A stretch of 64,000 bases of DNA from Guyparkeria halophila (GTDB taxonomy: Bacteria > Pseudomonadota > Gammaproteobacteria > Halothiobacillales > Halothiobacillaceae). The stretch is taken from contig NZ_CP140153.1 in NCBI RefSeq assembly GCF_034479635.1, positions 441,501 to 505,500 of the forward strand, given 5' to 3'. Positions 18,734-25,560 of the stretch are shown here, piece after piece. Below the pieces are notes generated by a model. The model searched no databases and was not told where the DNA came from. It saw nothing but the letters and a program-made list of their open reading frames with translations. The position numbers and the translations under genes were made by a program. Position 1 is the first letter of the stretch. Each line of letters opens with the position of its first letter.

Positions 18734-19168
18734 ATGAACCGTCTGACGCGCATAACTTTGTCTGTCCTCGTCGGTATCGGGACAGTGTTTTTCCTGCTTC
18801 CAACCACCGTTGTCTACGTGTTCGGCTACTTGTTTCTCTTGGGGCCGGCATGGGCGAGTCATCCCGAACCCGCCACGCTGGTGTTTTCCATTGTTTGCCT
18901 GCTTCCCGGGTATGGCCTTTACTCGGTGTGGTGGTTGGTATTGAAGAACCGCAGCGCTTCGTTCTACCAAATTCCGAAGTATGTTTGGGTTGGTTTGGCC
19001 GTGGGTTGTTTGATTGCGGTGCTTTTTTATTTCCCCTTCATGTTGTCAAATTCTGATACTTCATACCGTGACCAACTTGCACAAACGCTTCTGTTTGGTG
19101 GTGGCGTGTTCCTGGTTGCCGTGACGACGTTGACCGCGATGTGGCTGGAGCGGCATGAAGGTGAATGA
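18734..19168 (+). CDS. Hypothetical four-helix membrane protein
   Basis: 144 aa with four likely membrane segments at about residues 7-30, 43-66, 82-103 and 117-138. Aromatic residues are common (FYQIPKYVWVGL). No family is recognised. The local base composition is visibly more AT-rich than the neighbours, which may indicate recent acquisition. CAGGAA precedes ATG 18734. A clean terminator follows the stop. Confidence 0.6.
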   Translation: MNRLTRITLSVLVGIGTVFFLLPTTVVYVFGYLFLLGPAWASHPEPATLVFSIVCLLPGYGLYSVWWLVLKNRSASFYQIPKYVWVGLAVGCLIAVLFYFPFMLSNSDTSYRDQLAQTLLFGGGVFLVAVTTLTAMWLERHEGE

Positions 19169-19213
19169 CTCGCACGGGGTCGGGCTTGGCCAACTGCTTG
19201 ATATGGCAATCTT

Positions 19214-19236
19214 AGCCCCTCTGATGAGGGGCTTTT
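19214..19236 (+). terminator. Terminator of the 18.7-kb membrane protein gene
   Basis: AGCCCCTC pairs with GAGGGGCT over a 4-base loop (19214-19233) and is followed by TTT. It lies about 45 bases after the stop codon. Confidence 0.85.
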
Positions 19237-19311
19237 CATGTCTTAGGGCGTCATTTTTGCCATCAAAACTGATCTCGTAAGAGGTTGCAGTTGTTCCCCG
19301 CCGTGAAGCGC

Positions 19312-19585
19312 GGTGGAACGGTTTCACGCGCTCGGTGCGTGAGGTGGCAACGCTTTGGCCCCGTGCCTGGCGCGCGAGTCGGTTTTCTTGCTTGTCCAAG
19401 AAAACCGACGAAAAGAAGGACACCCCGACGCCTTGGCCCTGCGGGCCTGATCGCTGCGCGATCAGCCTCGCGAACGGGCAATCGCGGACGGGTCGGTTCG
19501 ACGCGACGTCCTGTCGCGGCGAACCTCGGGCTTGCGTCCATGCAAGCCCGACCCTGCGATCCCCCGCTCGCGAGGCAAGGCGTAA
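19312..19585 (+). repeat. Mosaic hairpin repeat, copy 1 (forward)
   Basis: From outside to inside there is an outer segment (GTTTCACGCG and on to GGCGCGCGAG) and then four hairpins. H1 is at 19379-19408 (12-bp stem, loop CTTGTC). H2 is at 19448-19464 (TGATCGC stem). H3 is at 19502-19518 (CGCGAC stem, loop GTCCT). H4 is at 19527-19550 (CGGGCTTGC stem, loop GTCCAT). The spacer after H1 reads CGAAAAGAAGGACACCCCGA, and CCCTGCGGGCC precedes H2. Confidence 0.85.
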
Positions 19586-19698
19586 GGGGATTCGCCCTTC
19601 GATCCGCATAGTTGCCCGATCTGAGGCGCGCGACTTCCCTTTGATCTCTGGTGGAGTGAACGCTCGTCGGTCGGCACGGCGGTAGGCGAAGGTTGGTG

Positions 19699-19710
19699 CC
19701 CCCCCCCCCC
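19699..19710 (+). repeat. Poly-C tract of 12
   Basis: An uninterrupted run of 12 C lies in the spacer between mosaic copies 1 and 2. It is outside any supported gene, so length changes would not shift a reading frame; it is a likely sequencing or replication slippage site. Confidence 0.8.
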
Positions 19711-19727
19711 TGGGGCTTGCCTCACGG

Positions 19728-19995
19728 CCGGCGGGTGGCCGGGGTCGGAGCGACATGGACGTCGCTCCGAGGCTCAGCGCGACAGGAGGTCGCGTCGAGC
19801 CGGCCCCGAGACATTCGCTGGTCGTGAGGCTTCGAGGTCGGACCTTGTCCGGCCTCGAAGGCCCGAAGGGCCAAGCCGTGGGGTGTCTTTCTTTTCGCCC
19901 CTTTTCTTGGACAAGCAAGAAAAGGGGCTCGCGCGCCTGGCAGGGCGATCAATATTGCCCGCGCTACGCAACCGGCGTGCGAAACGATCCACCAT
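19728..19995 (-). repeat. Mosaic hairpin repeat, copy 2 (reverse)
   Basis: Reverse-oriented partner of copy 1. H4 is at 19746-19769 (CGGAGCGAC stem), H3 at 19778-19794 and H2 at 19831-19859 (TTCGAGG...CCTCGAA with an extended tip). H1 is at 19898-19927 (CCCCTTTTCTTG stem, loop CTTGTC on the minus strand). Stems of H1, H2 and H4 differ from copy 1 but remain paired. Confidence 0.85.
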
Positions 19996-20034
19996 CATTT
20001 GGCCGAGAACTGACGTAGTCGGCCTTTGGCGGAC

Positions 20035-20056
20035 GTCGGACTGAAGTCCGACCTAC
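20035..20056 (+). repeat. REP-like family A single copy
   Basis: GTCGGACTGAAGTCCGAC followed by CTAC, identical to the copies near 11.1 kb, standing between a mosaic repeat and a truncated one. Confidence 0.75.
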
Positions 20057-20149
20057 AGGAGTGGCGAGGGTCGGCCTATTTCTCGGGCGCTTGTTCTTCC
20101 CAATCCGCCTAGACGAGGGGGGCAAAACAGTTTTCCGAATTTTCCGTGA

Positions 20150-20262
20150 TGAGGGATCGGTTTCATGCGCCTGTTGCGCGAGGTGGCATGGACTCGCCCC
20201 CGTGCTCGGAGCGCGAGTCGCTTTTCTTTTGCCAGGCAAGAAAAGACCCTCACGCATCGGGT
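20150..20262 (+). repeat. Truncated mosaic hairpin repeat
   Basis: It keeps the outer segment (GGTTTCATGCGCCTGTTGCG and on to GAGCGCGAGTCG) and a decayed H1 (CTTTTCTTTTGCC / GGCAAGAAAAG), then stops at the 3' end of the MscS gene. H2, H3 and H4 are absent. Confidence 0.7.
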
Positions 20263-20267
20263 AAGGC

Positions 20268-21329
20268 TCAGGACGGTTCCTGGTCGTCCACCAGCCGGGC
20301 CCTCAAGCGAGGCAATTGCGCCGGGTAGTTTTCCTGGATGAAGGTCACAAGCCCTTCACGAATGGCGCACCGAAGGTCCCAGTTCCGGGAGGAGTCCGGT
20401 GCGCTCATCAAAAAACGGACCTGCAGGGCCCGGTCGCTGGCATCGGTTACCTGCACCGTGGCAACCTTTCCGTCCCAGAGATTCGAATGGGCAAGCAGGC
20501 GGTTGAATTCCTCTCGAAGCGGTTCTATCGGCATGGTGTAGTCCACCCAGATAAACACCGTTCCCAACAGTTCGGAGCTGTGCCTGGACCAGTTCTGGAA
20601 CGGGTTGTCGATAAACCACTGCAACGGAATAACCAGGCGCCGCAAATCCCAGACCCTGACCACCACGTAAGTGGCGGTCACCTCTTCCACCCAGCACCAC
20701 TCGCCCTCGACGTTAAGTACATCGTCGATGCGAAAGGGCTGTGTGAGCGCAATCTGCATCCCGGCCAGCAAGTTGCTGAGCACCGGGCGGGCAGCAAAAC
20801 CCAGAATCAAGCCGCCCACACCGGCGGACGCCAGCAGACTGGCTCCCATATGCTGAACGGAATCAAAGGTCATCAGGGCCGCGCCAATCCCGATGATCAC
20901 GATCAGGATCTTTAGCGCCCGCACAAGAAACCGGGTTTGGGTTTCAACCTTGCGTGCTCGCTTCCACTCGCCTTCAAGCACGGGGTTCAGCGCGACAATT
21001 ACGTCGCCAATCGCAGACGTCAGCCGCACCGAGGCCCAGGTAATCGCAAGCACCAGCAATAATGAGGTGGTGTGCTGGATGCCTGTTAGCAAGGGCAGAT
21101 CAGGTGGCGCCGACGCGAGCGTTCCCGTTAACGCCAGCAGGGATAGTACCGCCCCGAGGGCACCGGCCGCGGCGTCGACAAATAGCCGAAGTACCGCCCG
21201 TGATTCGGAGAAGTGGCGGAAAACCGCCAGTGCGGCGCGGTAAATGGCGTAGGTGACCACCACCGAGAGAACGGCCGACAACCCGGGCCACAACCACGCT
21301 TTCAAACCGGCTTCCAACGCGTCCAGCAT
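20268..21329 (-). CDS. MscS-family mechanosensitive ion channel
   Basis: 353 aa. Four membrane segments are predicted, the last being the pore-lining TM3 with its Gly/Ala pattern (ASLLASAGVGGLILGFAARPVLSNLLAGMQI). It is followed by the beta domain (PFRIDDVLNVEGEWCWVEEVTATYVVVRVWDLRRLVIPLQWF) and a cytoplasmic alpha/beta vestibule. Such channels open on membrane tension to release solutes after hypo-osmotic shock. It is larger than E. coli MscS because of the extra N-terminal helices. Confidence 0.9.
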   Translation of the reverse strand: MLDALEAGLKAWLWPGLSAVLSVVVTYAIYRAALAVFRHFSESRAVLRLFVDAAAGALGAVLSLLALTGTLASAPPDLPLLTGIQHTTSLLLVLAITWASVRLTSAIGDVIVALNPVLEGEWKRARKVETQTRFLVRALKILIVIIGIGAALMTFDSVQHMGASLLASAGVGGLILGFAARPVLSNLLAGMQIALTQPFRIDDVLNVEGEWCWVEEVTATYVVVRVWDLRRLVIPLQWFIDNPFQNWSRHSSELLGTVFIWVDYTMPIEPLREEFNRLLAHSNLWDGKVATVQVTDASDRALQVRFLMSAPDSSRNWDLRCAIREGLVTFIQENYPAQLPRLRARLVDDQEPS

Positions 21330-21477
21330 CCATCCTCCGCAAGCGCGCTATTTATGAATCGCAAGAACAGCGAAAAAGTGCACTTGCCCGCTTTCGGGGA
21401 GAATTGCACCAGCCTCTATCCAGCAGAGAGATTAGTCGTGATGGAGTAGATCGCAGGATCTGATCCAAGTATTGCTG

Positions 21478-21577
21478 CAATCCGAGGCCCGTCGCGACAC
21501 GACGTCGCGTCGAGTTGGCCCCGAGGTCGTGAGGCTTCGAGGACGCGCCGCGTCCGGCTTCGAAGGCCCGAGTGGCC
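21478..21577 (-). repeat. Truncated mosaic hairpin repeat
   Basis: H3 (21493-21509, CGCGAC with loop ACGAC) and an H2-like hairpin (TTCGA...TCGAA, about 21536-21563) are present, then GGCCCGAGTGGCC. H1 and H4 are lost. The inner end touches the stop codon of the Gly-rich protein gene. Confidence 0.7.
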
Positions 21578-22204
21578 TCAGCAACCGCCACCCCCGTCAC
21601 CTCCGCCGCCAGCACCACCACCGCCTGCACCGCCCCCGCGGCCGGGCAGAACCCAGAAGCTCAGGTGTGCGGCCAGCAACAGGGGTTCAAGCTCCATGGG
21701 CTGCACGGCGGTAATTTCGTAGCTGCGGTGGTCGTGCGGGTCGGAGTCTAGGCGGGCGATCAGTTGGTTGTCACATAACCACTGGGCAGTCAGGTCCCTG
21801 GTGAGAAAGCGGCGTTCGTATCGGGCGGCGACTGTATATTGGCCCGACTCCAGTTCGAACCAGCCGGTGGGGCGTTTCCAGGAGTCTGCTTCCCGCCCCA
21901 TGTCGATGCGTTTGCCTCCGGCTGAATGCCAACGCATACGCTCGCGGCGTCCGGAGAAATGCCGGAAGAAGTCACTGAAGAATTCGGCGAGGGAGACATC
22001 CCCCGGGCTGCGCAGTTCATAGCGCCGAAAGCCGATCCAGAGTTGGGTGCGTCCGCGTCTCGTGCCCATGCGGCCGACTTCTTCGCCGTCGACGAGCAAC
22101 ACGCGGTCGGCGTGGCGAAACGGGTTGAGTGTTTCCGTCACACCGGGATCGAGCACTTCGATCTTGCTGTTGGGGGTGACTTCGGTCGGGAGTTTCTCCG
22201 GCAT
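21578..22204 (-). CDS. Uncharacterised protein with a Gly-rich, Cys-terminated tail
   Basis: 208 aa. The first about 185 residues look like a soluble, beta-rich domain (HADRVLLVDGEEVGRMGTRR, LWIGFRRYEL, WFELESGQYTVAARYERRF). A short hydrophobic stretch follows (PLLLAAHLSFWVLPG). The protein ends in a tail of Gly with Ala/Asp whose last residue is Cys (GGGDGGGGC). Start 22204 is the first Met in front of the conserved-looking part. I do not recognise the family. Confidence 0.65.
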   Translation of the reverse strand: MPEKLPTEVTPNSKIEVLDPGVTETLNPFRHADRVLLVDGEEVGRMGTRRGRTQLWIGFRRYELRSPGDVSLAEFFSDFFRHFSGRRERMRWHSAGGKRIDMGREADSWKRPTGWFELESGQYTVAARYERRFLTRDLTAQWLCDNQLIARLDSDPHDHRSYEITAVQPMELEPLLLAAHLSFWVLPGRGGGAGGGGAGGGGDGGGGC

Positions 22205-22309
22205 GACTGGCTCCCTGTCTGTGCCTGAAGGAGATGGGCGCGCTACGTGGGAGAGAGTGTGGGGTGATGGTTGGGGGGATCGCAACCTTGGCGCCAAGCG
22301 TGAGGTGGC

Positions 22310-22375
22310 ATGGCCGCGCAGGGCGGTTGTTATTGCCCGCTCCGCGCAGCAGGCGTGCGAAACGATCCCGCGGCG
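22310..22375 (-). repeat. Outer-segment-only mosaic repeat fragment
   Basis: ATTGCCCGCTCCGCGCAGCA and the following GGCGTGCGAAACGATCC match the outer segment of reverse copy 2 (19956-19989). No hairpins H1-H4 follow. Confidence 0.55.
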
Positions 22376-22413
22376 GTTAGTCGATGGGTCGGGGTAGTCG
22401 GCGGATGGCCGAT

Positions 22414-22435
22414 GTCGGACTGAAGTCCGACCTAC
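22414..22435 (+). repeat. REP-like family A single copy
   Basis: GTCGGACTGAAGTCCGAC plus CTAC, placed between the Gly-rich protein gene and the degenerate GGDEF gene. Confidence 0.75.
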
Positions 22436-22484
22436 AGCGGGTGGCAGTCGGGGGAGCCTGGCAGAACCCTCTTTATCCCGGTGA

Positions 22485-23120
22485 TCAACCGGGCTGGCGA
22501 TCCCCCCAATCCGCCTGCGCCGCCCGGCTCTCGTCGAGCGCCTCGTAGGCACGCTGGACGACTGCATCGGCATCCTCATCCTCGACCCGGAACGCATCCA
22601 CGCCCACGCTGACATCAAATCTCGTCGTTGCCTCGGCGTCCTCGACCAGGAAGTAGGCCGCCGCCAGGCGCAACTTGTCCGCTACCGCCGAGGCACCGTT
22701 TACGGGGGTATCGGGCAGGATCACGGCAAACTCGTGCTCGGCAATCCGAAACGACATGTCCATGCCACGCAGCGTCTCTCGCAGGCAATCCCCGAACGCA
22801 CGCAGCACGCGGTCTTCGGCCGACGGCCCGTGGTGGTTTATGTATTGGACGATGTCGAGCAGGATCAGGCTCACCGGCAGGTCATTGCGCTGATTTTGAC
22901 TGAACAGGGTGTCCAGTTGGCGCACGAAGTCGCGGCGATTGCCCAGGCGGGTGAGGTCATCGATCAGCGCGTGCCGACCGAGCCACAGACGTTCACGCCC
23001 GTGAAGCAAGTCGAGTTCAGCGGCCATGGCGCGCACACGCTCGATCAGATCCTCGCGATCTAGCGAGTCGATATCCGCCAGCCAATGCGCGGACGGGGTG
23101 GTGGAAGGGGACTGACTCAC
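22485..23120 (-). CDS. Degenerate GGDEF-domain protein with retained RxxD site
   Basis: 211 aa, a coil followed by one GGDEF-fold domain (DDLTRLGNRRDF at about residue 55). The catalytic GGDEF is replaced by AEHEF, so cyclase activity is unlikely. The inhibitory site is kept: RGMD stands exactly five residues before AEHEF, the I-site spacing, so c-di-GMP binding is plausible. GTG 23120 is chosen because AAGGAG stands 6 bases before it; ATG 23147 lacks a ribosome site. Confidence 0.82.
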   Translation of the reverse strand: MSQSPSTTPSAHWLADIDSLDREDLIERVRAMAAELDLLHGRERLWLGRHALIDDLTRLGNRRDFVRQLDTLFSQNQRNDLPVSLILLDIVQYINHHGPSAEDRVLRAFGDCLRETLRGMDMSFRIAEHEFAVILPDTPVNGASAVADKLRLAAAYFLVEDAEATTRFDVSVGVDAFRVEDEDADAVVQRAYEALDESRAAQADWGDRQPG

Positions 23121-23584
23121 GGAAGACTCCTTTTCTGACCTGGTCATGCGGCTGAACTGCAGCTATGACAATAGCAAGCTGAAGGCAAGATGGGACGATG
23201 AGCCCGGATGCTGCGCGCTGAATGGAGTGAGAGCGGCGGTCCGCGATGGCGTGGCGGGCTGTTTATACTTGCTCCACGCGCGAACGGCACACCGATTCGC
23301 CGTTGTTCCGGGCGTAAGCAATATGCCTCCGAACCCACGTCGCAGGTGGCCGTGCTGCCATCCGTGCCCCGCCCGCTGTGATAGGCTCGCCTGGAAGCCA
23401 CTTCGACAGGAAGTCGAGACGCTTGGAAGGGAATCCGTTGTTTTCCGACCTTCCCCCGGTCGGCGTTGCCACGCCGGCCATCCAAACCGGCTGGCGCCCC
23501 GGCTCCGCAGGGCTCCCGTCGTCTCCCGTCTTGACCGTCCTGCGTGCTTCACAAAAAACCAAGAACCAAAAAAGGAATAAGAGC
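23121..23584. other. Intergenic region upstream of the DUF4282 gene
   Basis: 464 bases with no supported gene. The part from about 23375 to 23560 holds several possible hairpins (CTTCGACaggaaGTCGAG, GCCGGccatccaaaCCGGC, GGCGTTGCCACGCC) and could be a structured leader or a decayed repeat. It matches no riboswitch that I recognise. The promoter for the next gene is not clear. Confidence 0.4.
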
Positions 23585-23839
23585 ATGAAAGACCTTCTTT
23601 TCTTCGACAAGATGCTGACGCCGAAATTTATTACCGTCATCTACTGGCTGCTGTTGGCCGGCGTGGTAATCGGCGGCATCGGCATGATGTTCGCCAATTA
23701 CGGCGGCATGTCGTTCGGCTCGTTCATGGCGGGCTTGCTGACCATCGTGTTCGGCGCGATCGGGGTGCGCATCTGGTGTGAGCTGATGATCGTGCTGTTC
23801 AAGATGAACGAGGCGCTCCAGGACCTACGTCACAAGTAA
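23585..23839 (+). CDS. DUF4282 domain small membrane protein
   Basis: 84 aa. The opening FFDKMLTPKFITVIYWLLLAG and the following GGxG-containing hydrophobic segments are the DUF4282 pattern: two membrane helices with a short loop, and a C-terminal LMIVLFKMNEALQDLR. Function is unknown for the family. AAGGAATAAGAG precedes ATG 23585. A strong terminator follows, so this is a single-gene unit. Confidence 0.85.
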   Translation: MKDLLFFDKMLTPKFITVIYWLLLAGVVIGGIGMMFANYGGMSFGSFMAGLLTIVFGAIGVRIWCELMIVLFKMNEALQDLRHK

Positions 23840-23879
23840 CGGCCGTTGCTGGCCCGGTGAGCCCGGGCCGTTGAAGAGA

Positions 23880-23918
23880 AGTCGCAGTCTGACCCGGCGC
23901 GGTCACTGCGGCTTTTTT
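23880..23918 (+). terminator. Terminator of the DUF4282 gene
   Basis: AGTCGCAGT (23880-23888) pairs with ACTGCGGCT (one G-T pair). The stem is extended by GACC/GGTC past a 2-base bulge and is followed by six T (23913-23918). A second GC stem lies just before it (GGCCCGG, 23851-23869). Confidence 0.9.
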
Positions 23919-24096
23919 GCGTCATGGCGGGGCTCGGTGGCCGAGTGGCGGTTCGTCCACGCGGTTGGCCCGCCCGTCGTCCACTACAATCCATTCAGGA
24001 TCAGCGGGCCGGAGATCAGCGGCTTGCGGTTGGTGCGGCGGTGCCCATGTCGCTGAGTCCGGCCTGTGCCGTTATGTCGATCGAGGCGGGGGATAG

Positions 24097-25560
24097 ATGA
24101 CTGCGATTGCCCCGGAACTGAGTTACGCCGTTCGCATGCGCGTGCTGGCGAAGTACCTGGGGCTGCTGGCCTCCATGCTTGCCCTGCTGACGCTGGTGCC
24201 GCTGGGCGCGGCGGTGCTGTTCCAGGACTACGGCATTGCCCTGCGTTACCTCGTGGTCATCGCCGTGCTGCTGGCCGCCTGGGGGGCGTCGCGCTCCATT
24301 CCCGAACCCCGGCGGATACAGACGAACGAGGCGCTGACCATCGTCGCGCTGGCCTTCGTGCTTTCCCCGCTGCTGATGACCTTCCCGTTCATGGGCAGCG
24401 GGTTGAGTTTCTCCAGCGCCTTGTTCGAGGCGATCTCCGCGGTTACCACCACGGGCCTGTCGGTGACCACCGACCTGGCCGGCAAGCCGGAGACCTTCCT
24501 GTTCGCCCGTTCCTGGGTGCAGTGGTACGGCGGCCTGGGGGTGGTGGTGCTTTCGATTGCCATCCTGATGGGGAGCCAGATGCCCACCCGCCGCCTGGGC
24601 AAGCCGCTGGGGGGTGAAACCCTGGCCACGACGACCCGCGCCCACGCGCGCCAGGCGCTGGTCATCTACAGCGCCCTGACGGTGGCCGGTATTGCGGTGG
24701 TGTGGTTGATCTCCGGCAATGGCGCGGTGGCGATCAACCATGTGCTGGCCGCGGTGTCGACCGGGGGGTTCTCGTCTTTCGACAACAGCCTGGCGGGCCT
24801 CGATAGCTGGGCCAGCCGCTTCGCCATTATCGGCATCAGCCTGTGCGGGGCCTTGCCCCTGACGCTCTATGCGCTGATGGCCTCGAGGAAGTGGCGTCGG
24901 GGCGTGCAGGATGCGGAGCTGCTTGCCCTGGTGGCGGCCATTGCGCTGGTCGCGCTGCTGTTGTTTCTGTCGTTGCGTTTCCAGACGGGCATGGCCCTGT
25001 CGGATGCCGCGGGCCATGCGCTGTTTCTTGCCACGTCGGCGCAAACCACGGCGGGGTTTGCCACGCTCGATCTGGGCGCGATCGATGACAGCGCCAAGCT
25101 GAGCATGATCGTGTCGATGTTGATCGGTGGTGGCGTCGGGTCGACGGCTGGCGGGATCAAGTTGTTGCGTGTGCTGATCCTGCTGCGCCTGATCCAGGTG
25201 GTGCTGCAACGCACGGCGATGCCGTCCAGTGCGGTGCACTATGCAAAACTCCGCGGCAGGGTGCTGGACGATGACGCGATACAGCGCGTGCTCATCCTGA
25301 TCCTGCTGTACGTTGGCGTGGTGGCCGTCTCCTGGTTCGCCTTCCTGGTGTATGGCTATGCGCCGATGGACGCGCTCTTCGAGGTGGTGTCGGCGACCGC
25401 CACGGTCGGTCTGAGCACCGGCATCACGTCGGCCGAGATGCCGACCTTCCTGAAGGGGGTCTTGTGTCTGGACATGCTGCTCGGGCGGGTGGAAATCATT
25501 GCCTTGCTGGTCGTCCTGTATCTCCCCAACTGGGTCGGAACGCGTAAGGGTGCGTCATGA
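24097..25560 (+). CDS. TrkH/KtrB-type potassium transporter membrane subunit
   Basis: 487 aa with about ten membrane helices arranged as four M1-P-M2 repeats. The selectivity loops are readable: TTTGLS, STGGFS, TTAGFA and ATVGLS, each with the Gly that lines the K+ filter. ATG 24097 is preceded by GGCGGGGG. It overlaps the downstream RCK gene by 4 bases, so this is a self-contained uptake system separate from the trkA-trkH locus at 53.6-56.8 kb. Confidence 0.92.
   Translation: MTAIAPELSYAVRMRVLAKYLGLLASMLALLTLVPLGAAVLFQDYGIALRYLVVIAVLLAAWGASRSIPEPRRIQTNEALTIVALAFVLSPLLMTFPFMGSGLSFSSALFEAISAVTTTGLSVTTDLAGKPETFLFARSWVQWYGGLGVVVLSIAILMGSQMPTRRLGKPLGGETLATTTRAHARQALVIYSALTVAGIAVVWLISGNGAVAINHVLAAVSTGGFSSFDNSLAGLDSWASRFAIIGISLCGALPLTLYALMASRKWRRGVQDAELLALVAAIALVALLLFLSLRFQTGMALSDAAGHALFLATSAQTTAGFATLDLGAIDDSAKLSMIVSMLIGGGVGSTAGGIKLLRVLILLRLIQVVLQRTAMPSSAVHYAKLRGRVLDDDAIQRVLILILLYVGVVAVSWFAFLVYGYAPMDALFEVVSATATVGLSTGITSAEMPTFLKGVLCLDMLLGRVEIIALLVVLYLPNWVGTRKGAS

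Larger units (their letters stand above)
19169..20267. other. Intergenic block of dispersed hairpin repeats
   Basis: 1.1 kb between two convergent genes. It holds a terminator (19214-19236), one forward and one reverse copy of the long mosaic hairpin repeat, a 12-C homopolymer (19699-19710), one REP family A palindrome (20035-20056) and a truncated forward mosaic copy. Open frames run through it on several strands, but they follow the repeat copies rather than any protein pattern, so I call none of them genes. Confidence 0.8.

Noticed and set aside
19285-20257. Several frames of 60-280 codons on both strands in the repeat block
   Set aside because: They recur in both orientations with the repeat copies (reading FSCLSKK-type peptides), have no start context and mirror hairpin structure rather than a protein fold.
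23375-23560. Riboswitch (cobalamin or other) before the DUF4282 gene
   Set aside because: Some hairpins and a GGGAATCCG-like phrase suggested it, but the conserved cores of the classes I know are not present; kept only as a possible structured leader.
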